Positions 48,024-58,145 of a stretch of 64,000 nt of DNA are shown here, one piece after another. Each line of letters starts with the position of its first letter. Position 1 is the stretch's first letter. Both the position numbers and the translations under genes were made by a program. The stretch is from positions 186,001 to 250,000 of the forward strand of contig NZ_JACCJY010000005.1 of the NCBI RefSeq assembly GCF_014596085.1, in the 5' to 3' direction. The DNA comes from Azospirillum tabaci. Lineage in GTDB: Bacteria > Pseudomonadota > Alphaproteobacteria > Azospirillales > Azospirillaceae. The notes under the pieces were generated by a model. The model was not told the DNA's origin, searched no databases, and saw nothing but the letters and a program-made list of their open reading frames with translations.

Positions 48024-48902
48024 ATGGCCGACATCACGCACGCGCACATGCCGCACCCCCCAGCCTCCGCGCACGGCGCGGGCGAGGGCTCCGGCATCCC
48101 GCATCCCTACCATCTGGTGAAGCCGAGCCCCTGGCCTCTTCTGGGTGCCTTCGCCGCCGGTCTGTTCGCGACGGGCATGGTCATCTACATGCACGGCGGC
48201 GGCTGGCTGCTGGCGGCCCTCGGCTTCGCGTCCATCCTGGGCGTGATGTTCGGCTGGTGGCGCGACGTCATCAAGGAGGCGGTGCGCGAGAAGGCGCACA
48301 CCCCGGTGGTCAAGATCGGCCTGCGCTACGGCATGGCGCTGTTCATCGCCTCGGAGGTGATGTTCTTCGCCGCCTTCTTCTGGGCCTTCTACGACGCGGC
48401 GCTCTACCCGAAGGTGTTCGCCGAGAACCCGCAGGGCGTCTGGCCGCCGCCGAACATCACGGTGCTGGAGACCTTCCACCTGCCGCTGATGATGACGCTG
48501 ATCTTGCTGCTGTCGGGGGTCACCGTCACCTGGGCGCACCATGCGATCCTTGAAGGCAACAACAAGGAGGCGTCGCGCGCGCTGGGCCTGACCGTCCTGC
48601 TGGGGGTGATGTTCACCTTCTTCCAGGGCTGGGAATACGCCCACGCCGCCTTCGGCTTCACCCAGGGCATCTACCCGTCGACCTTCTACATGGCGACCGG
48701 CTTCCATGGCTTCCACGTCATCATCGGGACCATCTTCCTGGCGGTCTGCTGGTTCCGCACCATGAAGGGCCACTTCACCCCGCAGAGCCATTTCGGCTTC
48801 GAAGCGGCCGCCTGGTACTGGCACTTCGTGGACGTGGTCTGGCTGTTCCTGTTCGTGTCGATCTACTGGTGGGGGTCGCTGGGCGCCACCGCCGGCCACT
48901 GA
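48024..48902 (+). CDS. coxC: Cytochrome c oxidase subunit III
   Basis: Third core subunit, which stabilises proton pumping. The 292 residues form seven predicted helices. Family patterns include YHLVKPSPWPLLGAF, ASEVMFFAAFFWAFYDAALYP, HHAILEGNN, FHGFHVIIGTIFL and the C-terminal WHFVDVVWLFLF. An 88-base spacer separates it from ctaG; a 13-bp hairpin follows the stop. Confidence 0.97.
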   Translation: MADITHAHMPHPPASAHGAGEGSGIPHPYHLVKPSPWPLLGAFAAGLFATGMVIYMHGGGWLLAALGFASILGVMFGWWRDVIKEAVREKAHTPVVKIGLRYGMALFIASEVMFFAAFFWAFYDAALYPKVFAENPQGVWPPPNITVLETFHLPLMMTLILLLSGVTVTWAHHAILEGNNKEASRALGLTVLLGVMFTFFQGWEYAHAAFGFTQGIYPSTFYMATGFHGFHVIIGTIFLAVCWFRTMKGHFTPQSHFGFEAAAWYWHFVDVVWLFLFVSIYWWGSLGATAGH

Positions 48903-48924
48903 TCGATCCCCCCTGTCGCCTTGC

Positions 48925-48959
48925 GAAGCCCTTCTCCTCCGCCGGGGGAGAAGGGCTTC
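48925..48959 (+). terminator. Hairpin after coxC
   Basis: Perfect 13-base inverted repeat GAAGCCCTTCTCC / GGAGAAGGGCTTC around a 9-base loop, between coxC and the DUF983 gene. It could attenuate transcription into the downstream assembly genes. Confidence 0.55.
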
Positions 48960-48984
48960 CCGTTCCCGGAGGGAGGCGAGTCAT

Positions 48985-49359
48985 TTGAGCACCCACTACA
49001 CCAGTCCGTCGCCCCTGACCGCCGGCCTGCGCTGCGCCTGCCCGCGCTGCGGACAGGGCAAGCTGTTCAACGGCTACCTGACGGTCAACGAGCGCTGTTC
49101 GGTGTGCAACCTGAACCTTGCCCGGCAGGACAGCGGCGACGGGCCGGCGGTCTTCCTGATCTTCATCCTGGGTTTCCTGGTCGTGCCGGTGGCGCTGTGG
49201 GTGTCGATGTCGGTGGACTGGCCGCTGTGGCTGCACGCCATCGTCTGGAGCATCGTCGTGCTCGGGCTGGCGCTCGGCATGCTGCGCCCGGCCAAGGCCT
49301 ATGTGGTGGCGCTCCAGTACCGCCACCGCCGCAACGAGCTGGAGGACCCGGACGAGTGA
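48985..49359 (+). CDS. DUF983 family membrane protein
   Basis: A 124-residue protein with a zinc-ribbon-like N-terminus, CACPRCGQGKLFNGYLTV followed by CSVCNLNL (two CxxC pairs), then two membrane helices (about 53-95). DUF983 proteins regularly sit in alphaproteobacterial cox clusters between coxC and SURF1; a role in oxidase assembly is assumed, not proven. GGAGGGAGG lies upstream. Its TGA overlaps the GTG start of the SURF1 gene. Confidence 0.87.
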   Translation: MSTHYTSPSPLTAGLRCACPRCGQGKLFNGYLTVNERCSVCNLNLARQDSGDGPAVFLIFILGFLVVPVALWVSMSVDWPLWLHAIVWSIVVLGLALGMLRPAKAYVVALQYRHRRNELEDPDE

Positions 49360-50102
49360 CCATGACCGCCGCCGCCGAACCCCGCCGCTTCCGCCCGTCG
49401 CTGTGGGCGACGCTGATCACCGTGCCCGCCGTGCTGGTCATGCTGGGGCTGGGCACGTGGCAGATGCAGCGGCTGGAATGGAAGGAGGATCTGGTCCGCC
49501 GGGTGGAGCAGCGGCTGCACGCCGCCCCCGTCCCACTGCCTTCCACCATCGCCGATCCGGAGGCGCTGGAGTTCCGTCCGGTGACCGTCACCGGACGATT
49601 CCTGAACGACAAGGAGCTGCTGCTGGTGGCCCGGCCCCGGCAGGGGCAGGCGGGCTACGAGCTGCTGACGCCATTGCAGCGCCCGGCCGAGGACGGCGGC
49701 GGCGTGGTGCTGGTCAACCGCGGTTTCCTGCCCATGGACAAGCGCGCCCCCGCCAGCCGTCCGGATAGCCGGGTGGAGGGACCGGTGACCGTCACCGGTC
49801 TGGTCCGTCTGCCGCAGCCCGCCGGCTGGCTCCAGCCGGGCAACCGGCCGGGCGCGGAGTCCTGGATGCGGCTGGACCCGCCGGCCATGGCCGCCGCCAC
49901 CGGGTTGGAGAACGTCGCCCCGCTGGCGGTGGAGGCCACCCCCGATCCGGGGCGCGGCAACGCGCCGCTGAACGGGATTCAGCCCTTGGTCGAGCTGCCC
50001 AACAACCATAGGCAATACGCGTTCACCTGGTATAGCCTCGCCGCGACGCTGGTCGTCGTCTATGTGCTGTCCCAACGCCGGAGGACCGGTCCGGCATCCT
50101 AG
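49356..50102 (+). CDS. surf1: SURF1 family cytochrome oxidase biogenesis protein
   Basis: Helps insert haem a into subunit I. About 248 residues: an N-terminal membrane helix (LWATLITVPAVLVMLGLGTWQMQRLEWK), a periplasmic beta-domain with VTVTGRFLNDKELLL and VVLVNRGFLP, and a C-terminal helix preceded by NNHRQYAFTWYSLA. The GTG at 49356 has GGAGG ten bases upstream and overlaps the DUF983 stop; ATG at 49362 is the alternative. It is the last recognisable gene of the oxidase cluster. Confidence 0.92.
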   Translation: MTMTAAAEPRRFRPSLWATLITVPAVLVMLGLGTWQMQRLEWKEDLVRRVEQRLHAAPVPLPSTIADPEALEFRPVTVTGRFLNDKELLLVARPRQGQAGYELLTPLQRPAEDGGGVVLVNRGFLPMDKRAPASRPDSRVEGPVTVTGLVRLPQPAGWLQPGNRPGAESWMRLDPPAMAAATGLENVAPLAVEATPDPGRGNAPLNGIQPLVELPNNHRQYAFTWYSLAATLVVVYVLSQRRRTGPAS

Positions 50103-50114
50103 GAGTTGCGCCTC

Positions 50115-51611
<1,497 letters not shown>

Positions 51612-51989
51612 GCGGAGCCTTTGCCCCCACCCCGGCCCTCCCCCGCTGCGCAGGGGAGGGCCGGGGTGGGGGCAAGAACGTCGCCGATGCTCGGCCTCCG
51701 CGCCGAAGGAAACCGCAAAGTCTGCGGAACGCAAAAGGCTGACCCGTAACCCTCCTTCGTTCCTATGCGCCGCTTCGCGCTTTCAAGCAATCAATCGAAA
51801 AAACAGCCTCAAAACAGCGCAAGCACTCGACGCGTCTTCATTGTCTCAAATGTCTTCAAAATCCGCCCTTCCGGACATGGTCACACATGCCTTGGATTGC
51901 CGGAATTAAGCGATATTCCTGGCAATATTTCGTTAACCATAAACCGCCAGCCTCCGGCCCAACGCGAATGGCAACGAGGGCTGAGCACA
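51612..51989. other. Intergenic region before the GH5 gene
   Basis: 378 bases. The left end holds a perfect 21-bp hairpin (51623-51673). The remainder, especially 51770-51960, is much poorer in GC than the surroundings and contains AT-rich stretches such as GCGATATTCC and CAATATTTCG that could be promoter or operator sequence for the downstream gene. The GAGGG ribosome site lies at 51976-51980. Confidence 0.5.
51623..51673 (+). terminator. Perfect 21-bp inverted repeat after the M32 gene
   Basis: Arms 51623-51643 and 51653-51673 are perfectly complementary over 21 bases (starting GCCCCCACCCC and ending GGGGTGGGGGC) with a 9-base loop. It begins 11 bases after the stop codon, consistent with a terminator, and is related in style to the dispersed GC-rich palindromes. 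Confidence 0.65.
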
Positions 51990-53318
51990 ATGGGCATCGC
52001 CAAAGGCTTCCTGCACACGGACGGCAACCAGATCGTCGATTCGTCGGGTCAGAACGTCAAGCTGACGGGCGTCAACTGGTTCGGCGGCGAGGGCTTCGTC
52101 TTCAACCCCAACGGCATGGACATGCGCGGTTACTGGGGGATGATGGAGCAGATGAAGGAGCTGGGCTTCAACACCATCCGTCTGCCGTGGAGCGACGCGG
52201 CGCTGGACGCCGACCGGGCGACGGGCATCGACACCTCCAAGAATCCCGACCTCGCGAACAAGTCCCCGCTTGAGGTCATGGACAAGGTGATCGACTACGC
52301 CGGGCGCATCGGCATGAAGGTCATCCTCGACCACCATCGCTCCAGCGACGGTGCGTCGGCCAACGAGAACGGCCTGTGGTACGACGACAAGTACCCGGAG
52401 TCGAAGATGATCGAAAACTGGAAGATGCTGGCCGAGCGCTACAAGGGCAACGACACCGTCATCGGCGCCGACCTGCACAACGAGCCGCACGGTCAGGCGA
52501 CCTGGGGCGGCGGCGACAAGGCCACCGACTGGGCCTGGGCCGCGGAGCGCATCGGCAACGAAATCCAGTCGGTCAACAAGGATTGGCTGCTGCTGGTCGA
52601 GGGCGTGGAAATCCACGAGAACCAGTGGGAGTGGTGGGGCGGCAACCTGCGCGGCGCCAAGGACCGCCCGATCGAGTTCGACAATCCGGGCAAGCTGGTC
52701 TACTCGGTCCACTCCTATGGCCCGTCCATCCATGAGATGGAGTGGTTCAAGGCCAGCGACTATCCGAACAACCTGCCGGGCCAGTACACCGACAATTGGG
52801 GCTGGCTGCTGAAGGAAGACAAGGCGCCCGTGCTGGTCGGCGAGTTCGGTGGCAAGCTGGAGACCGATCAGGACAAGGCCTACATGGCCAAGCTGATCGA
52901 CTACATGAACGGCGACCTGGACGGCAACGGCACCAACGACTTGGGCGCCGGCAAGGAAGGGGCGAGCTGGACCTACTGGTCGTGGAACCCGAACTCGGGC
53001 GACACCGGCGGCATCCTGAAGGACGATTGGCAGACGGTCGACCAGACCAAGTACAACGCCATCAAGGAAGGCCTGTTCGACGGCGGCGGCAGCCCGGCCA
53101 AGGCCGCCTGGGCTCCGGCGACGGCCCAGGCGCTCGGGGAGGGCGACATCAACGTCCTGTCCCACACGGTGACCCAGCCGCAGGCGGCGGACCACAGCAC
53201 CGCCGCGTTGGTGGACGCCGCGCTCGCCGCCCAGACGGTGGAGCTTCCGCCGGTCGATGCCGCGCACGATGCGTCGGCGCTGCACCACGACCCGCTGGAC
53301 GTCCACACCGGCGCCTGA
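51990..53318 (+). CDS. Glycoside hydrolase family 5 (cellulase-like)
   Basis: A 442-residue protein of which residues 5-360 form a GH5-type barrel: VKLTGVNWFGGEG, IRLPWSDA, VILDHH, acid/base Glu165 in DLHNEPHG, HSYGP (242-246) and nucleophile Glu285 in LVGEFGG. Endo-beta-glucanase activity is likely but not certain. No N-terminal signal peptide is present. The 80-residue C-terminal tail is Ala/His/Asp-rich without recognised repeats and might carry a type I secretion signal (inference). ATG at 51990 follows GAGGG by nine bases. The AT-rich leader and insertion between SURF1/M32 and thrC suggest an acquired gene. Confidence 0.85.
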   Translation: MGIAKGFLHTDGNQIVDSSGQNVKLTGVNWFGGEGFVFNPNGMDMRGYWGMMEQMKELGFNTIRLPWSDAALDADRATGIDTSKNPDLANKSPLEVMDKVIDYAGRIGMKVILDHHRSSDGASANENGLWYDDKYPESKMIENWKMLAERYKGNDTVIGADLHNEPHGQATWGGGDKATDWAWAAERIGNEIQSVNKDWLLLVEGVEIHENQWEWWGGNLRGAKDRPIEFDNPGKLVYSVHSYGPSIHEMEWFKASDYPNNLPGQYTDNWGWLLKEDKAPVLVGEFGGKLETDQDKAYMAKLIDYMNGDLDGNGTNDLGAGKEGASWTYWSWNPNSGDTGGILKDDWQTVDQTKYNAIKEGLFDGGGSPAKAAWAPATAQALGEGDINVLSHTVTQPQAADHSTAALVDAALAAQTVELPPVDAAHDASALHHDPLDVHTGA

Positions 53319-53337
53319 CCGGCGGGCGGAGTGATTG

Positions 53338-53573
53338 CCCTCGCCCCTCCGCTCACGCGCAAACGAAGTTTGCGCTGACGCGACAGGCGGACCTTTGGTC
53401 CGCCGATAGCGGGGAGAGGGAGGGGACCCACCGCGTCAGCGGTGGGGAGGGTGAGGGGGCCGGTGCGCCTGCGGCGCACCGCCAAGGGGCATTCTGCCCC
53501 TTGGCAATCCCCTGGCATGGGTTGATGCCCATGCTGCCCCCTCACCCTAACCCTCTCCCCAGAGGGGGGAGGG
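53338..53573. repeat. Composite array of six hairpins with CCCTCTCCCC boundary elements
   Basis: Six different perfect inverted repeats follow each other: GCGCAAAC-GAA-GTTTGCGC (53357-53375), GGCGGACC-TTT-GGTCCGCC (53386-53404), CCCACCGC-GTCA-GCGGTGGG (53427-53446), CGGTGCGCC-TGC-GGCGCACCG (53461-53481), an 11-bp arm pair around TTC (53481-53505) and GCATGGG/CCCATGC (53515-53534). GGGTGAGGGGGC (53449-53460) and its exact complement (53536-53547) enclose the last three. The right edge is CCCTCTCCCC-AGA-GGGGGGAGGG (53551-53573). It lies wholly between the GH5 gene and thrC; no coding frame is credible here. Confidence 0.85.
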
Positions 53574-53735
53574 AATGACGGGAGCGATGGCCGCGAGAGT
53601 GTATTGCGTAAGCGTATTGCATGAGAGGGAACCCGCCGCTTGCACGGCGTGTGGGAGGGCGCTAACTATGCCCGTTCCACAAGAGTCGCCGGCCCGCCAC
53701 AGCGTCGGCCACCTTCAGGCGTCGGAGAGTGTGCG

Positions 53736-55148
53736 TTGAAGTACGTCAGCACGCGGGGCCAGGCCCCGGTCCTGGGTTTCGAAGAAGTCCTTCTGGCCGG
53801 TCTCGCGCGTGACGGCGGCCTCTATGTCCCGGAAAGCTGGCCGCAGTTCTCGGCCGACGAGATCCGCGCGATGCGCGGCCTTCCCTACAGCGAGATCGCC
53901 GTGCGCGTCATGCTGCCCTTCCTGGGCGGCGCCATCGCCGAGGACGACTTCCGCGCCATCGTGAAGGACGCCTACGCCAGCTTCGACCACGCGGCGGTGG
54001 TGCCGCTGGTGCAGCTCGACCAGCGCCTCTGGGTGATGGAGCTGTTCCATGGCCCGACGCTGGCCTTCAAGGACGTGGCGCTGCAACTGCTCGGCCGCCT
54101 GTTCGACCATGTGCTGGCCAAGCGCGGGGAGCGGGTGACCATCGTCGGCGCCACCTCGGGCGACACCGGCTCGGCCGCCATCGAGGCGTGCCGCGACCGC
54201 CAGAACGTGGACATCTTCATCCTGCACCCGAAGGGCCGCACGTCGGAGGTGCAGCGCCGCCAGATGACCAGCGTCCTGTCGGACAACGTGCACAACATCG
54301 CGCTGCACGGCACCTTCGACGACTGCCAGGATCTGGTGAAGGCGCTGTTCAACGACATGGCCTTCCGTGACAAGATGGGCCTGTCGGCGGTGAACTCGAT
54401 CAACTGGGCGCGCATCATGGCCCAGATCGTTTATTACTTCGCCGCCGCGGTGGCGCTGGGCGCACCCGACCGCAAGGTGGCGTTCACCGTGCCCACCGGC
54501 AATTTCGGCAACGTCTACGCCGCCTACGGAGCGCGGGCGATGGGCCTGCCGGTGGAGCGGCTGGTCGTGGGCTCCAACACCAACGACATCCTGGCCCGCT
54601 TTTTTGCCAGCGGCACCATGTCGGCGGCTCCGGTCGTGCCCACATTGAGTCCCAGCATGGACATCCAGATCTCCTCCAACTTCGAGCGGCTGCTGTTCGA
54701 CCTGCTGGGCCGCGACGGCGGCGCCGTGCAGGCCGCCATGGAGCGTTTCCGTGCGGAGGGCAAATTCGCCGTCACCGACGAGCAACTTGCCGAGGCGCAC
54801 GGCATCTTCACGGCCAATCGCGCGGATGATGCGCTGACCATGGACATCATCAAGGGCGTCTGGAAAAAGACCGGCGGCTATCAGGTCGATCCGCACACCG
54901 CCGTCGGTATCCATTCCGCCATGGTGGCGCCGGTCGATCCGTCGGTGCCGGTGGTCGTGATGGCGACCGCCCACCCCGCCAAGTTCCCCGACGCCGTGGA
55001 GACGGCCACGGGCCGACGCCCGGTCCTGCCGCCGCGCCTCGCCGACCTCTACGAGCGGGAGGAGCGGCTGTCCGAGCTGCCCAACGACGTGGCGGCGGTC
55101 CAGGAGTTCGTCGTCGCCCGCGCCCGCGCCGCCAAGGAGGCCGCATGA
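53736..55148 (+). CDS. thrC: Threonine synthase
   Basis: PLP enzyme converting O-phosphohomoserine to threonine. The 470 residues are the long form found in proteobacteria. The opening KYVSTRGQAPVLGFEEVLLAG is typical; the PLP lysine is Lys112 in HGPTLAFKDVALQ; the phosphate loop is VPTGNFGNVYA. The start is TTG at 53736, preceded by GGAG at nine bases; it gives the family N-terminus MKYVST, and upstream codons lack coding character. It overlaps the M16 peptidase gene by 4 bases (ATGA). thrB lies at the right edge of the window. Confidence 0.94.
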   Translation: MKYVSTRGQAPVLGFEEVLLAGLARDGGLYVPESWPQFSADEIRAMRGLPYSEIAVRVMLPFLGGAIAEDDFRAIVKDAYASFDHAAVVPLVQLDQRLWVMELFHGPTLAFKDVALQLLGRLFDHVLAKRGERVTIVGATSGDTGSAAIEACRDRQNVDIFILHPKGRTSEVQRRQMTSVLSDNVHNIALHGTFDDCQDLVKALFNDMAFRDKMGLSAVNSINWARIMAQIVYYFAAAVALGAPDRKVAFTVPTGNFGNVYAAYGARAMGLPVERLVVGSNTNDILARFFASGTMSAAPVVPTLSPSMDIQISSNFERLLFDLLGRDGGAVQAAMERFRAEGKFAVTDEQLAEAHGIFTANRADDALTMDIIKGVWKKTGGYQVDPHTAVGIHSAMVAPVDPSVPVVVMATAHPAKFPDAVETATGRRPVLPPRLADLYEREERLSELPNDVAAVQEFVVARARAAKEAA

Positions 55149-56401
55149 GCATCCGCGTGACCACGCTGCCGAACGGGCTGCGCGTCGCCACCGACACGAT
55201 GCCCGGCGTGCAGTCGGTCTCGCTCGGCTGCTGGGTCGGGGTCGGCACGCGCAACGAGTCCGCGAGCGTCAACGGCGTGGCGCATCTCGTCGAGCACATG
55301 CTGTTCAAGGGCACCGAGCGGCGATCCGCCTTCCGCATCTCCGAGGAGATCGAGAATGTCGGCGGCCAGCTCAACGCCTACACGACGCGCGAGCAGACGG
55401 CCTATTACGCCAAGGTCCTGCACGAGGACACGGCGCTGGCGCTCGACCTCATCGCCGACATGCTCCAGAACTCCGTCCTCGACAGCGAGGAGCTGGTGCG
55501 GGAGCGCACGGTGGTGCTTCAGGAGATCGGCCAGTCCGTCGATACCCCCGACGACATCATCTTCGACCATTTCCAGTCCACCGCCTATCCGGGGCAGGCG
55601 CTGGGCCGGCCGGTGCTGGGGTCGGCCGAGATCGTCGGCGCCCTGTCGCGGCCGGCGCTGGTCGACTACATCGACGGCCATTACGGCGCGCCGGGCATCG
55701 TCCTGGCCGCAGCCGGGCGGCTGGAGCACGACCGGCTTGTCGACATGGCCCTGTCGGCCTTCGACGGCCTGTCCTCCCGCCCGGCGCCGGAGTCCGAGGG
55801 CGCGCGCTACGCCGGGGGCGACTTCCGCGAGGCGCGGGACCTGGAGCAGATGCACCTCGTCCTCGGCTTCGACGGGGTGGGGGTGCACGACCCGGACTAT
55901 TACGCCCATTCGGTGATGTCCACGCTGCTCGGCGGCGGCATGTCCTCCCGCCTCTTCCAGGAGGTGCGGGAAAAGCGCGGGCTGGTCTATTCCATCTACA
56001 CCTTCTCCGGCGCCTACCGCGACGGCGGGCTGTTCGGCGTCTACGCCGGCACCGGCGAGGACGAGGTGGCGGAGCTGGTCCCGGTCGTCTGCGACGAGCT
56101 GATGCGGGTGACCGAGGACGTGACCGAGGAGGAGGTGGCCCGCGCCGCGGCCCAGCTGCGGGCCGGGACGCTGATGGCGCTGGAAAGCTCCATGTCGCGC
56201 TGCGAGCAGCTCGGCCAGCAGCTTCTGGTCTACGGGCGCCCGGTGCCGGTGGAGGAGATCGTCGAGAAGATCGGGGCGGTCGACCGCGAGTCCATCGTCC
56301 GCGTCGCCCGGCGCCTGCGCGAAAGCCGCCCCACCGTGGCCGCGCTCGGCCCGATCGGACGGCTGGAGGAGTATGACCGCATCGCCGCACGGTTCCGGTA
56401 A
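55145..56401 (+). CDS. M16-family zinc peptidase (processing-peptidase-like)
   Basis: A 418-residue protein related to the mitochondrial processing peptidase beta subunit. The inverted zinc motif HLVEH gives His47, Glu50 and His51, followed by the conserved NAYTTREQTAYY. The second domain shows GGGMSSRLFQEVREKRGLVYSIY. No signal peptide is present, so a cytoplasmic location is predicted. The gene order thrC-M16-GNAT is common in alphaproteobacteria. Confidence 0.93.
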   Translation: MSIRVTTLPNGLRVATDTMPGVQSVSLGCWVGVGTRNESASVNGVAHLVEHMLFKGTERRSAFRISEEIENVGGQLNAYTTREQTAYYAKVLHEDTALALDLIADMLQNSVLDSEELVRERTVVLQEIGQSVDTPDDIIFDHFQSTAYPGQALGRPVLGSAEIVGALSRPALVDYIDGHYGAPGIVLAAAGRLEHDRLVDMALSAFDGLSSRPAPESEGARYAGGDFREARDLEQMHLVLGFDGVGVHDPDYYAHSVMSTLLGGGMSSRLFQEVREKRGLVYSIYTFSGAYRDGGLFGVYAGTGEDEVAELVPVVCDELMRVTEDVTEEEVARAAAQLRAGTLMALESSMSRCEQLGQQLLVYGRPVPVEEIVEKIGAVDRESIVRVARRLRESRPTVAALGPIGRLEEYDRIAARFR

Positions 56402-56428
56402 GGGACGCGCCAGGGTGGGAGGGGCAGC

Positions 56429-57019
56429 ATGATCCGCCTGCTCGGCAGTGGTCTCATCAGCCCGCCGGCGGTCCGGCTCGACGGGCCGATCTGCTACATC
56501 CGCCCGCCGCTGCCACGGGACTGGCGGGAATGGGCCGACCTGCGGGCGGACTCCCGCGCCTTTCTCACCCCGTGGGAGCCGACCTGGCCGGCGGACGCCC
56601 TGACCCGCGCCGCCTTCGGGCGGCGGCTGCGGCGGCAGGCGCAGGAGTGGCGCGACGACCAGGGCTACAGCTTCCTCGTCTACGACCGGGCGACCGACCG
56701 GCTGGTCGGCGGGCTGGGGCTGACCAACCTGCGGCGCGGCGTGGCCCAGATGGCGACGCTCGGCTATTGGGTCGGGCAGCCCTACGCGCGCAACGGCTAC
56801 ATGTCCGGTGCGACCCGGCTGGTGCTGGATTTCGCCTTCGGGCAGTTGGGGCTGCACCGGGTCGAGGCCGCCTGCCTGCCGACCAACGCGCCCAGCCGCG
56901 GCCTGCTGGAAAAGGTCGGCTTCACCCACGAAGGCTACGCGCGCGGTTATCTGCGCATCGACGGGGTGTGGCGGGACCATGTCCTCTACGCCATCCTGCG
57001 CGAGGAATGGCGGGGGTAG
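56429..57019 (+). CDS. GNAT N-acetyltransferase, RimJ/RimL type
   Basis: A 196-residue acetyltransferase: IGYW-like strand LGYWVGQPYARNGYMSGATRLVLDFAF with the acetyl-CoA loop QPYARNGYM, then LHRVEAACLPTNAPSRGLLEKVGF. It resembles ribosomal protein alanine N-acetyltransferases; the real substrate is not known. It lies 27 bases after the M16 peptidase gene, with GGGAGGGG upstream of its ATG. Confidence 0.88.
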   Translation: MIRLLGSGLISPPAVRLDGPICYIRPPLPRDWREWADLRADSRAFLTPWEPTWPADALTRAAFGRRLRRQAQEWRDDQGYSFLVYDRATDRLVGGLGLTNLRRGVAQMATLGYWVGQPYARNGYMSGATRLVLDFAFGQLGLHRVEAACLPTNAPSRGLLEKVGFTHEGYARGYLRIDGVWRDHVLYAILREEWRG

Positions 57020-57138
57020 CCCGTCCGGTCGGGGTGCGCCGACCCCAATTCCCAAGGCTTTGTCCCGGCCGGCTTAACCCGCGGTTAAGGGAGCCGGCGC
57101 AGGCTGACGGCATGTCCTTCGCATCTCATGAGGCGGAT

Positions 57139-57342
57139 ATGTCGTCAAACCCCACCTGGACGAAAGAAAATTCCCTGACTTACACCGTCGAGCTTGACGG
57201 GCGCCGCGTTGATCTGCGCTATGAGGCGTCGGGTTTCCAGAGCGGCTGGGCGGTCTACGCTGACAACGAGCTGGTCGAGCGGTGCAGCGAACTGATGCAG
57301 GCGCGCGGCCTCGCCCTGGCGATCGCCAGCAAGGGTCCGTGA
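57139..57342 (+). CDS. Small hypothetical protein (67 aa)
   Basis: I do not recognise this protein. It is a short soluble polypeptide (67 residues) with a beta-like centre: SLTYTVELDGRRVDLRYEASGFQSGWAVYADNELV. ATG at 57139 has GAGG at good distance; ATG at 57112 would add nine residues. It sits between the GNAT gene and convergent algH. Composition supports coding. Confidence 0.6.
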   Translation: MSSNPTWTKENSLTYTVELDGRRVDLRYEASGFQSGWAVYADNELVERCSELMQARGLALAIASKGP

Positions 57343-57412
57343 CCAAACTTTGATGAGAGGCCCCGCCGCGTGCCGTGCGGCGGGTCGTGCCCGTGACCGG
57401 GAGCGGACGCCG

Positions 57413-57988
57413 TCAGGCGTGCCCGGCCTCCGCCGACAGCATGGACAGGCTGACGCCGAGCTTGGCGATGGAGCGTTCCCACTTGGTGTCCAGTTCGGGG
57501 TCGAACAGAAGCGACTCGTCGCAGGGCACGTTCAGCCAGCCGTTCGCCTGGATTTCCGCGTCCAGCTGCCCCGGACCCCAGCCGGCATAGCCGAGCAGCA
57601 GGATGTTGCGGCGCGGGCCGCGATCCTCGGAAATGGCGCGCAGGATGTCGATGGTCGCGGTCAGCGCCACCTCGTCGTCCACCACCAGCGTGCCGTCCCG
57701 CACATAATCGGTCGAATGCAGGACGAATCCGCGCCCGGACTCCACGGGCCCGCCATAATGGACGGGCATGTTGGCGACCGGCTCCTGGATCTCGATCTCG
57801 AGCTGTTCCAGCAAATCCTCGAAGGTGACGGACCCGAACAGGCGATTGACGACGAGGCCCATGGCGCCGTCTTCGTTGTGGGCGCACATATAGATCACGG
57901 TCCGCTGAAAACGCGGGTCCGTCATGCCCGGCATGGCGATCAGCAACTGGCCGGTCAGATAGTCCGAGGACTTGGTCAGGTGCGGCAT
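57413..57988 (-). CDS. algH: YqgE/AlgH family protein
   Basis: A 191-residue protein of the UPF0301 (YqgE/AlgH) family: GQLLIAMPGMTDPRFQRTVIY near the start, GAMGLVVNR, the GGPV motif around 75, FVLHS and LLGYAGWGPGQLDAEI. The function is unclear; in Pseudomonas it was linked to alginate regulation, and the fold suggests small-molecule or protein interaction. ATG at 57988 is the usual family start, although the frame is open upstream. It is divergent from the dsbD-like gene. Confidence 0.92.
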   Translation of the reverse strand: MPHLTKSSDYLTGQLLIAMPGMTDPRFQRTVIYMCAHNEDGAMGLVVNRLFGSVTFEDLLEQLEIEIQEPVANMPVHYGGPVESGRGFVLHSTDYVRDGTLVVDDEVALTATIDILRAISEDRGPRRNILLLGYAGWGPGQLDAEIQANGWLNVPCDESLLFDPELDTKWERSIAKLGVSLSMLSAEAGHA

Positions 57989-58145
57989 GGGCGCTATCCT
58001 TGTGTCGGGGGACGGGCGGACCGTTGGGCGGCCGCCCGCAGCCGTCTTCGCCCGAGTGTGACAGCACGGGCCAAGCTTTGTCATCCATATACAGCCGCGG
58101 CCGATGGGCGGCCCGCTGCGTCTTGATATGAGAACAGTCGGTGCG

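Noticed and set aside
53338..53573. CRISPR array or tRNA cluster at the hairpin block
   Set aside because: The repeats are palindromes of different sequence, not direct repeats with unique spacers, and none folds as a tRNA.
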